DNA from: Pezicula radicicola
Taxonomy: Eukaryota; Ascomycota; Leotiomycetes; Helotiales; Dermateaceae
DNA: 64,000 nt
Reading direction: 5' to 3'
Assembly: GCA_003008705.1 (NCBI GenBank)
Contig: PDUO01000048.1
Location: forward strand, 314,611-378,610
Shown here: positions 1 to 8,786 of the stretch, one piece after another
Layout: every line of letters starts with the position of its first letter
How positions within the stretch are numbered: position 1 is the first letter of the stretch
The notes under the pieces: generated by a model
What the model saw: the letters and a program-made list of their open reading frames with translations, nothing else
Told to the model about the DNA's origin: nothing
The model's database searches: none
Made by a program: the position numbers and the translations under genes

Positions 1-2918
1 GAGCCGGTGAAGGCGGCTCCTCGTCTGAAAGGAAAGGCTCGGAAGCTCGCAAAAGCAACTGAAAAGGCAGCTGGAGGTGCGGGCCCTTCTACTAATAAGT
101 GAGTTTTTCTCTTGGCTTTCGGGTTGAGCTTTTGGCCACAGCCATGGCGCACTTGGGCCGATATCTATTTCAATTGTCCAAAACGGAGACGGAGTCAACG
201 ATGACGAGCAAAAGACTAACTTCACGCAGCACGAATAGTGGACCACACCTTGTACAAGCCTCGGAACTTCTGCCTCTTGCTAGAGCTATTGTGGCTTCTG
301 AAAATATCGAAATTCCTAGCAACATCATTCAAGCTGGGCTTCGAGCCATATCTGCCAGAAAAAGTTGCACCGAACGTATGTATCCGTTGAATTGTTTCTC
401 ATTTCTTACCCAAGGCAGAAGCCTACTTTACGTGCTATGGACTCATCAGTTGGTCAGCTTGATATCTCAATCAGGCCCCACTGAATCATTAGCATAGTTT
501 TATAACACATGGGTGGTCGGCGAGTTTTGGACCTCTCACTTTGCGAATTAGCGCACACAATGCTGACAGAGAGCTAGGTTTTATGAAAACTACTCCTGCC
601 GACGATTCAAAACAATCCCTGGATAACGAAAAACATTTCCATTTCACGAGCCTAATGGAAAATGTGCTGATGACTCTCCAACCTCGTTTCTCAACCTCGG
701 CTGGGTCCGTTTCCAAAGATGCAATGGCGTCTGTTGTCAGTATCGAAACTTTTATCAACCGATTCGAAGTGCTGGAAGTTGAGGAGCCTTCTGAATACCT
801 CGCAGAAGTTGCTGATGAGCCACTACATACCTCAACTGACGGCTCGACATATGAAGTAGCAATCGGGAAATCAAAGAACGAACTAGAGGAGGAGAAGCTT
901 TTTGCTATCTACTCGCTCTTCGATGACCTTTTCAACATACGAACGTTCTTGATGAGGACCTGGGTCGCTTATGCTATGGAAGAAATAGATTTAGTTACCG
1001 CCTCTATCACTACAAACATGGCATTTCAGCTAGCGATACGAACACAAGAAGAAACACTAGCAGCCTTCCCAGAATGCAGGACTTACGACACAATGTTACC
1101 TGTCTTTATGGGTGCAGTTGTAAATGCTACGGCACAAACTGAGGAGATCGAAATCGACGACAAGCTTGCGAATTGGATATGTGCCCCAGCCCATTCCATT
1201 CTAGACACATTTGTCGATGATGTTTTAATACCAGGAAAAGGTACTGTCCCAAGGATGAAGCGAGGCCACTTTGGAGTTTATAACCCGCTGCGGCCGAGGG
1301 CAAAGATGCACGGTGCTGAAAAACAACAAGAAGATATAATTGTTCTCATGGAATTGTTACCGGAGTTCTGTTTTCTCTCTAAGTCAAAGGTGTTGCCAAA
1401 GCTCTTAGCAGTGGATGAGCTTACAAAAGGACTCTGCAAGATGTTTGAGACCAAAGAGATTCCTGTTTGGCTTACCTTTGCAGTCTCAGTTCTTTTGGAT
1501 ATTCATCACGTCTGGCGACAACGGATTGAACGAGCTTTTCACGACATGCAAAGGGTCGGAAATTTGGCACAGCAAAGGTACGCATATCATGATAGTTTCT
1601 ACATTGTACCCAAAGCAAGTGTGTCGCCCGTTTGTCTACGGAGGGAGATATTTAAGCCAATTCAATGACTGATATATCCTCCTTTCCTGTAAAGTTGGTG
1701 CAAGTATCACCATCTAAGTATCAAAAGCATATTCTACCGAAAAGTTCATCAGACGCTTAATGCATAGACGCGTTCCTGGATCCATGAATTTAAACGATTC
1801 ATGAACTTATTACCACAACATTCGCAAAATCTTCTATATATTGCTTCTGATACAATAATACTAACCATTTATTTAGTTTAAAAAATTACTTTGAAGTCGC
1901 AGGAGGGCTTCCTGCTTTTGATAACTGGCCGAATCAAAACGAATATGCGGTAAAAGTGCTAGAGAATGGCATCCAGGAATCGGTATTGAAAGACGTACTT
2001 TGGAAAATCAAGAATACACAAGACTCCATTAGAACCTATGGCCCTCTAGGAGAGGAAGACCGCTGGTATCTCTATAAGCGACATCCCGTCTTATGTGGCA
2101 TTCTTGCCTCTGAGGTAATTCTGAGGATGCATCAGCTTGGCAGCATTCTCGTCAACGCTTGGGGAACGGTTGTATATCCTGCTCAGCTGTATAACATGCT
2201 ACGCCTTGGAGCAGGTGGAAATCAGCCAGTCAAGGCTTGGCGTCTTATGGAGCAAGCAATCACTATCCACGGCGGAAATCAAATCTTTGTTGGTGCACCG
2301 CCTACAACTTTAGAAGACTCGTTCAAGCAAGCTTGCCTGATGCTCGGCGTATCAGCTACATCATTTTCTAAAAAGCAGAGACGGCCTGGACTGAAGCATT
2401 CGACCAACGGACCGAGGGGACTGAAAGAGTCTTCGACTATTGCCGAGATCTTAATGGAAGGGGAGGGGGAAGATTCATCGTCCTCGATCACAATGCACAG
2501 AGTTGAGCAGCTCCTCGGACAGCAAGCTGAAAGTCAGACAGCAACCAATGCAAGTCGCTCCTTCCGACGAAAATGGAAAGCTACACGCAAACTGAGCTCC
2601 CTCGAATTTCTTGAAGCACTAAAAACATCTCTTAGCCTTGAAATGCCAAAACTGAAGTTCGATTACTTTGAACTCCATCGACAGAGCATTGCTTTTCTAC
2701 GAGATCTGCGTATCGCTTGTGATGCTGAGTTTCGGAAGTTTATGGGTAGTCCTCAGTACATTGACGATGAGAGTCAGTTGCCGTATTTAGCAATTTATTG
2801 CATTCAGATTACTTGTGGTTCTAAGAAGGCGGGAGAAGCGTTGGGATTTAAGGAGGGACAGGTACAGAGTAGAATCCTTTTGAAGGCAGCTGAGGAGTTG
2901 GAAAAAGTTGTGGTTTGA
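1..2918 (+). CDS. DUF6604 domain protein, 5' end outside the window
   Basis: Function unknown; the match is to the fungus-specific DUF6604 family, whose members carry this N-terminal domain. Inferred exons are 1-98, 230-375, 578-1577 and 1877-2918, giving 761 residues plus stop; all phases fit. Introns start GTGAGT, GTATGT and GTACGC, and CTAAC branch sites precede the first and third acceptors. Recognised blocks are the basic RLKGKARKLAK stretch at the left edge, LVQASELLPLARAI, the ARKSC segment, and RTYGPLGEEDRWYLYKRHPV followed by LRMHQLG and NAWG. These match family members in order and spacing. The true start lies left of the window. The second and third introns (202 and 299 nt) are long for this locus, so their borders are less certain. 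No stops or frameshifts interrupt the model. Confidence 0.82.
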
Positions 2919-4201
2919 TTCTAGCATTTGTTATTTCTTATCTGATGTCTCCCTTCTATCCTATTTTTTATGACATAAAAAGATAAAGGAGATCAAAAAG
3001 TATTGTTAAATGAAATGAAAGAGGTCACATTCTATTACTGTTCATGTTCCACAAAAAGATAAGATACGTCATGACTTTGACATGCCGCTCAGCTAAAAGC
3101 TAAAAGCTTCACCTTACAGAGGTACGGTAGCTTATCCTGGTTTTGAGAGAAAGAAAGCTCAAGCTACATTCGAGCTAACGTTGTATATCGCGTTCTAAAG
3201 GCAAATTTTCCCGTTAAAAAATAAATAAGACAAGATTACATTAGCTGCAACAATTCGAGTTACCAGAATGATTTGGGTTGCTAGATTGATGCGAATCACT
3301 AAAATAATTTAGATTAGTAAAGATAAGACAATTAGTTAACAATTAGATAGACTAACTTACTAATTATTGAGTGATTTAGGTTATTATGCAATTTTTACTT
3401 CTTTGGTTGTTCCTCTTAGGTGCAACACGCAGAAAAAGACAACAAAATCTTAAAACTTAAGCGAGCGCCACACATAGGGGGTTTTAGGTGGTATCTAATA
3501 CTCTTATACGCACTATTTATTTTTGATAAGGAAATTATGAAGAGGTTTTGCTTTTTACGTATCTGTTTATATTCTATATCCTATGCTACTCTATAATTAA
3601 CCTTGCTATTTCTGGTATTCTACAGCCTCGGAGACTTCTATGTTCTTATTTATTATCCGCGCCACAACTGTCAGCTCCATCCAGTCGTTAAGGTTAATCA
3701 CTAGTTGCAGATCTTTAGAACGGGATTCAGGGTATCCGAGAAACGCCTCTTTTCAAATCGCTGTTACTGGTTCGTGGTCAAACTTTAATAAATACTGTAG
3801 AACAAGTTCCTCAAATCAATTCTTTTCTCTCTCTCCCTTCCTCTGTCCTCTTTGAATGTTTTCTTTTCTTCGAACTGTGAATAAATTCATCGTCCTCGAG
3901 TACTTGAAGTTCTAGAAGAGATTTTTTTTTAGCGCTCGGTAGTTTTCTATCAAGGTTTCAACTAGAAACATTCCTTACTGAAACCATCTCGAAACGCGCG
4001 ACGACGTCAGGGAGGGGGTTTGAGACTCCACTTTCCCAATTGTTTTGTGCTGCATTCAGACGAACTACTCACTCGAGCTCTAGAGCTTATTTCTTCGACC
4101 TCATATTCAATTACTTCATCTCCCATTATTCCCGTACATATGACAACCTGCGCAGAGCGTCGCCAAATCTTGTTACCTCAATCTCTGTACATTGCGACAG
4201 G
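2919..4201. other. Intergenic, promoter-like tract before the ABCC fragment
   Basis: No gene is supportable here. The left part is AT-rich with short direct and inverted words (around 3240-3380). From about 3800 the plus strand becomes pyrimidine-rich (CT runs near 3820-3850 and 4370-4440), as is common upstream of fungal transcription starts. Short ORFs at 3640-3855 and 4020-4205 lack coding character. Confidence 0.5.
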
Positions 4202-4975
4202 ATGAAGCTCTGCAGTAATAGACCAGAAGGCTTCGTATGTTCCTCCTCTACTCTCCACTCCAGTCGCGATAAACAGCGAGAACAGCAGCTAACAAACATC
4301 ACAACAGGGGCCTCACTCCTCACTCTCCTCACCTCTCCCAACATCCTGCTTCACCGATACAATACTCCTCCCCCTCCCAACCTGGCTCGCCCTCGCCACC
4401 CTCCCACCCCTCATCCTCCTCTCCCTCCACCACCGCAAAACCAACTTCAACCCCTCCACAAAACACCTCCGCACACAATTCTTATCTTCCCAAAAACGAT
4501 TCTCTCCATTCCGCCTCACAAAATCATTATATTACATCTTCATCATCTGTAACATCCTAATGCAAACCCTAGAAATAGTACGACTAGAATTACTACGTTT
4601 CGGAATCGGGTTACTGCCATTTTGTTACGTGGGATTATTATTAGGTGGATTATTACATGTTACTTTTGGATTTGGGGAGAAGGTTAGTGGGTGGAGGGTT
4701 GTGAATTTGTTGGTTTGGATTGGTGGGGTGGTTATGTGTGTTATGCAGTGTTTGGGGTTGAGTAAAGAGGAGAGTGAATCTATTGATATGAGAAAAGGGG
4801 GTAAGTATCCGGTTGGGGATCAGGTTCTTGATGTTGTGGTTATGGCGGGTGTTTATGCTGTTGTTGCGGGGTTGGAGATTGGATTGGGGGNGATGAGGAT
4901 ACGCTGGTTGATGGTAGTAGTGATCGGGTTGCTAGTCGGGAGGAGGGTGCTGGTGAGGAGTTTGTTATGAAGTAG
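4202..4975 (+). CDS. Orphan N-terminal TMD0 module of an ABCC (Ycf1/MRP-like) transporter
   Basis: ABCC transporters begin with a five-helix TMD0 ahead of the ABC core. Exon 1 (4202-4234) gives MKLCSNRPEGF; a 73-nt GTATGT...CAG intron (4235-4307, branch GCTAAC) leads to exon 2 from 4308. The joined N-terminus has the family signature: Cys, then PEGFGP, then CFTDTILLPLP. Five hydrophobic segments follow: ILLPLPTWLALATL; LYYIFIICNILM; GIGLLPFCYVGLLLGGLL; VVNLLVWIGGVVM; and LDVVVMAGVYAVVAGLEI. No linker, ABC transmembrane core or Walker motifs follow, so most of a usual ABCC protein (roughly 1,500 residues) is absent. An ambiguous base at 4891 in a G run hides a likely frameshift: the called frame ends at 4970, while a shift gives an acidic tail starting DEDTLVDGSS and ending at TAG 4973-4975. 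It could be a truncated gene or a small free-standing TMD0 protein. Confidence 0.65.
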
Positions 4976-5095
4976 TTGGGGTATAGTACGTAATTAATCC
5001 AATTGTAATATTTACTTTTCACTCTATATCGCCCTTCCTGTAGATCTGAAGTTGCTGGCAAAGCTTTCTTATAGAAATCAAAATATTTTTTGTAC

Positions 5096-5285
5096 AATGT
5101 AGTTCCTGTCGTGTGACTGTATAGTATATTTGCGAGTCTAAATAATAGTCACGTAGAAGAATAACGTCTCTTATTTAGGTAACTTACCTGATTTAAATAA
5201 CACAGTTGATTCAAGAAACCGATTTAATTTAAGTATCTAACTAATTTAGCTAGAGCACAACACTTAATCCTAAACTAAAGCTTAA
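5096..5285 (+). repeat. Dispersed repeat with GTGACTGTATAG core, copy 1
   Basis: This stretch aligns with 8265-8455 and, over its first part, with 19994-20066. Shared words include GTGACTGTATAG, GAGTCTAA.TAATAGT and, near the right end, a TTAAGTA.CTAACT block before AAAGCTT. Identity is only moderate (by eye about 70% in the best part). It starts about 120 bp after the ABCC fragment. No terminal repeats or coding potential are evident. Confidence 0.45.
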
Positions 5286-5816
5286 GGAATGAAGTGTTCT
5301 TTGGTACTCTTGCGTTAAAACTTTGTTTACGAAATTTACCTCATTTTCTAGCTCAACTTCATTCTCGGGAACGAATGAGAACTTCTTCTGTTTTAGTTGT
5401 ATTGTACCTTTAGCACCCCTCAATAAATGTTGAAGGCTTAATAGGTATGTATAGTACCTACATAAAGATTCACACATGTAGTACCCACAAAAGCTGGGTT
5501 GTATAATTTAAACAACATAACCTCACAAGTATAAGAACTCCTCTCTGAATATATCGAGCTGTACTGCCCGTAATGCAATACCAATTAACTACCATTAGCG
5601 ATGCCAAAATGTTATGGACGGTGGAGATCCTCGATTGCACCTAAATAACCAATGGAGTTGCAGAGGGTTTTGAAGAGCTTTAGATTCTATAAAGAAAGGA
5701 TAGCAATAAACCCACATCTCCACCAGAACAAAATGAAATACAGATACCACAACAGCTGATAGATATATTATAGATGAAATTGAAGGATATTTGTTGATAG
5801 GAGATCTGGTTGAAGT

Positions 5817-6443
5817 TTAAGTGAATTTGATATTTGCAGATTTCAGTATATTCTCGTCTGAATACCCTCCGTCCCCAGCCGAATCAGACATATATTCCCT
5901 ATTCTAATGATGACTAGATATGCTATAGTCCTCACCCTCATTGCCATCGACCGAGCCAAAGTCATCCTCCAGATCATCACCAGATCCGGGGTCATCAGGT
6001 GAAAATTGAGATCCTTCATATCCTTCCAGCATGAAACGCTTGAAAAAGAATGGGTGTCCGTAAGTTGAAAGTGGCTTTCGTGTCGCTGGCTTTCCACTAG
6101 TAAAACAGTCGAACTTATAGCCTACTATATCTAAGTCAAAACTGTCGAGAAATCCTGAGCGTACAATAGGATATTATTTTCTGTTTCTGTTTCCGTTGCG
6201 TAGCAAAGTGCTCCCAAATGGTCCACTCGGCATATTTTCTTCGTCCCATATTATAGGAGCCACCTCTAAAGTATTTCTTAAAACATGTAGCTTGTGCATA
6301 AACTTGTCTGATTCTTCTTTTCTGAGAACTCTATCAAAGCTAACGTCTAAATCGATTCGAAGATGTTGCATTTCAGAAGTAATAAAGTCGTTAATAAGGA
6401 AATGGACGAGTCGTTTCCCGGTCTTGAATCGTCCCTTAGGGGG
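5817..6443 (-). pseudogene. Decayed gene of unknown family (acidic C-terminus)
   Basis: One minus-strand frame stays coding-like from 6443 down to TAA at 5819-5817, broken only by TAA at 6174-6176 and TAG at 5904-5906. Both stops could arise from CAA/CAG by C-to-T change, the RIP pattern. The segments look like one protein: HFLINDFITSEMQHLRIDLD, then MHKLHVLRNTLEVAPIIWDE, then GHPFFFKRFMLEGYEGSQF, and an acidic, Gly/Asp/Ser-rich tail (SGDDLEDDFGSVDGNEGEDY). I do not recognise the family. No start or upstream exon is visible; an in-frame TGA sits at 6444-6446. Only a 3' remnant survives. Confidence 0.5.
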
Positions 6444-6446
6444 TCA

Positions 6447-7582
6447 TAGTATCGGAGAAGAAAGTAGAACAGTGTTGTTTGCGGGTCGAAAATGCCTAAA
6501 CTTGGCTGTAAACTTCTTACTAACCACGGTTTAGCTTTATACCAGAGTAGTGTCTGCTAACTCCTTGTAGGTTCCTTGTTCTTCGTATTCAGTGGGCCTT
6601 CCTTGTTCTAGTGCCATTGCCTTACTCGTCCGTTTTGTTAGGCGGCGAGTATTGCGTTTAAAATGGGATAGTATGTTTTTCTTGAAACTTGGTGATATAG
6701 TTCTTAGTCCTTAGGTGGCAGTGCAAATGCAACAGAAGAGTTGTATTTGGAAAGAAGATATTGGCTCCGCAGCAGAGTAGTATTATGATAAAGAGTAACA
6801 AATAGGCAAAGAATGGATTGAATAGCGGAAGGAGAAAATTTGCATACAATGTTGGTCACTAAAGTAGCGTCTCCTAGTCCTAAGTGCCAGGAGGACCTAA
6901 GTCGGACTAAGTAACGGCAACGTACACAAAGTAGGTGAGTGAAAACTAAAAATCCATTGAGATTACATGAGGTATCGGAATACATTGTAGACTAGACGGA
7001 ATCGGTAAAATAAAAATAAACCAGTTGTCAGAGGCTGTCTTACCTCTTTATGCCAACGGTACAACCAAGCTTCGAGAACTGTTGCAGGGCCTTAATAGAT
7101 TTATGTTTTAAATATTCTTGCTGCGATATTGAATGGTTGTTTCCTAGCTACTATATTAAGGTGTCAAAAAAATTGAGTTACTCAAACCAAGTAGATTACC
7201 TAAATTATATACTTTACGTAAGGTACATACCTCAAAGGAAGACCTGATGTATATATATTACTGTTATTTTAGACTCTTGGATGTGTCATAAAGTCATATA
7301 GCAGTGACTGGATTATACGAAATGAGTTTAGTTCCTATAAGAAAACTTCGTTCCTATGGTCTGGAAGGGAGCAGAGGGAGGTGTAAAATTGACTGTAGGC
7401 GTATATGAAATGTTTTCCGCTTTCCGTACCTCAAGCTAGTAATTTAGTCACTTTAGCGAGAACCAAGCTAAAAGGTAGGCCCCCTCCCGGCTATCTAACA
7501 TAATCCTAAATTAACACTTCCACTTCAACAAACAACACAAACACTCTGATACTTCATCACCAAGTGTATTCAACACTTCTCA
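6447..7582. other. Intergenic between decayed gene and tRNA-Asp
   Basis: Nothing supportable was found. Short ORFs at 6658-6849, 6704-6985 (minus) and 7050-7247 (plus) have no domain, no splice continuation and biased composition. The stretch from 7480 to 7582 directly precedes the tRNA gene and is AC-rich. Confidence 0.4.
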
Positions 7583-7731
7583 TCTTTGATGGTCTAACGG
7601 TCATGATTTCCGCTTGTCATTCTTCAAAGAATCTCAAGCGCGGGAGATCGGGTACGCTTCCTTCCTTCATGTAATAAATGAAGCGTCTTTACTAACAGTT
7701 CACTTATAGGGTTCGACTCCCCGTCAGAGAG
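7583..7731 (+). tRNA. tRNA-Asp(GTC) interrupted by two introns
   Basis: Acceptor stem TCTTTGA (7583-7589) pairs with TCAGAGA (7724-7730); the discriminator is G7731. The D-arm contains A-box TGGTCTAACGG. Anticodon stem TCCGC (7609-7613) pairs with GCGGG (7640-7644); the loop reads TTGTCA, intron, C, so the anticodon is GTC at 7616-7618. The 19-nt intron 7620-7638 lies at the canonical 37/38 position, and its CAAG end can pair with the anticodon-loop TTG. A 4-nt variable loop AGAT follows. The T-stem CGGGG is split: CGG (7649-7651) and GG (7710-7711) surround a 58-nt insert. Rejoined, CGGGG-TTCGACT-CCCCG forms a perfect T-arm with an intact B box. The mature length without both inserts is 72 nt before CCA, the size of yeast tRNA-Asp. 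It is either a working gene needing two splicing systems or a pseudogene. Confidence 0.85.
7652..7709 (+). other. mRNA-type intron-like insert in the tRNA T-stem
   Basis: The 58-nt insert begins GTACGC, the same donor as the third DUF6604 intron at 1578. It contains an exact TACTAAC branch site at 7690-7696, and ends in TTATAG with the branch A 14 nt from the end. Its ends coincide with the break that restores a perfect T-stem. It sits immediately upstream of the B box, so the internal Pol III promoter is preserved. Assigning it to the spliceosome is inference from these signals. Confidence 0.65.
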
Positions 7732-7737
7732 AATATC

Positions 7738-7746
7738 TTTTTTTTT
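7738..7746 (+). terminator. Pol III terminator of tRNA-Asp
   Basis: A run of nine T on the non-template strand starts seven bases after the discriminator base, the usual position and form of a Pol III terminator. Confidence 0.8.
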
Positions 7747-7813
7747 CCCTCTCAGATTTGAATATGAGAGCCAAATTTCACGCTCGGACCATGTCGACTT
7801 ACTATAAACTTCC

Positions 7814-7833
7814 TGTCAGAGAGATATCTTTTT
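7814..7833 (+). repeat. Partial duplicate of the tRNA-Asp 3' end and trailer
   Basis: GTCAGAGAGATATCTTTTT here repeats the acceptor 3' strand, discriminator, trailer and T run of the tRNA-Asp gene (7723 onward) with one A missing. It is preceded by GTCGACTT, which resembles the T-loop. No other tRNA part is present. Confidence 0.5.
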
Positions 7834-8264
7834 GGGCGTTATTATATCTATTTCTTTGGATATGTCAGTGGAGATGTGGTTTTTTCCCCATTTTCCCGCT
7901 TGGCAAATATACATCCGCTTTTTTTAATAGATAGGCACTTCAATTTATTCAATAATGAATGTACTGGGAACCGCGACTTCTACTTACTCTTTTCCTTTTG
8001 TTTTGGCTTCTAGTTCTTGAGCTTTTGCTAAGTGTGTGTGTTGTGGGTCTGGTCCTGCTAAAAGAATTAAGCGAGCGAACTTAGTCTAGCGAGGTGGACA
8101 GGTGCTGTACGAAAGTACAAGGTGATTATGTTGTAGGGGCACTAGAAAATTGTAATTAATAAAGTAAAGTGATTAAACTGGTTTTTGAAGGATATAACTA
8201 GAGAATTAGTTGAATCGGATGTGATCATTTTCATAGATATTGTAGGTAAATTTACTTTCTTCCA
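7834..8264. other. Intergenic spacer
   Basis: No gene, RNA or clear repeat was recognised. The sequence is AT-rich with short T runs. Confidence 0.4.
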
Positions 8265-8455
8265 TAAAATCTAGTCACTGCCACGTGACTGTATAGAATT
8301 TTCTGAGAGTCTAAGTAATAGTTATTTGGTAACATAATATTTTTCAGGAACTGACTTAATATAGGCAGCCTATTAGATTTGTTCTTAATAATTGTCTTAC
8401 TAACGTGGAGTTAAGTACCTAACTTATATGATTCTGGTACTCAAGCTGAAGCTTG
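8265..8455 (+). repeat. Dispersed repeat with CACGTG core, copy 2
   Basis: It carries TAGTCACTGCCACGTGACTG at its left end, identical over GTAGTCACTGCCACGTGACT-like sequence with the copy at 19994 and similar to 5096. GAGTCTAAGTAATAGT and the right-hand TTAAGTACCTAACTT block also match copy 1. It lies 3' of the NLR gene. The core GTCACTGCCACGTGAC is an imperfect palindrome containing the E-box CACGTG. Confidence 0.5.
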
Positions 8456-8786
8456 TATTAAGCATACTGCAACTGAACGGTTTATGTATGACAAAGGCAA
8501 GACTTGAAATAAAACCAATAGCTCTTAGAAGTACTAAGTATCGTCTTGGAATTATAATAACTGCCGTTGCTTGATCCACTGGTTTTCACAGGTACTGGCT
8601 CAATGCAGATATGCCAGTGGCTGAAGCTGATCAACAAAATTGGTACATAGGGATTGCGAAGGAAAATAATAAGCGAGTTGAAACTAGCTCAATCATTGAA
8701 CCCATTTGACTTTGACGCGCTCTATGAACCGGATAACACTATTTCCCATATCCTTGCCAGAATTTCCGAATTTGGTTTATCTATAG

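Noticed and set aside
4960..5000. Possible donor GTACGT (about 4986) continuing the ABCC fragment
   Set aside because: It lies after in-frame stops in both plausible frames, and no ABC-core exon is visible downstream.
6658..6985. Two overlapping minus-strand ORFs
   Set aside because: Composition-driven Leu/Phe-rich translations; nothing supports expression.
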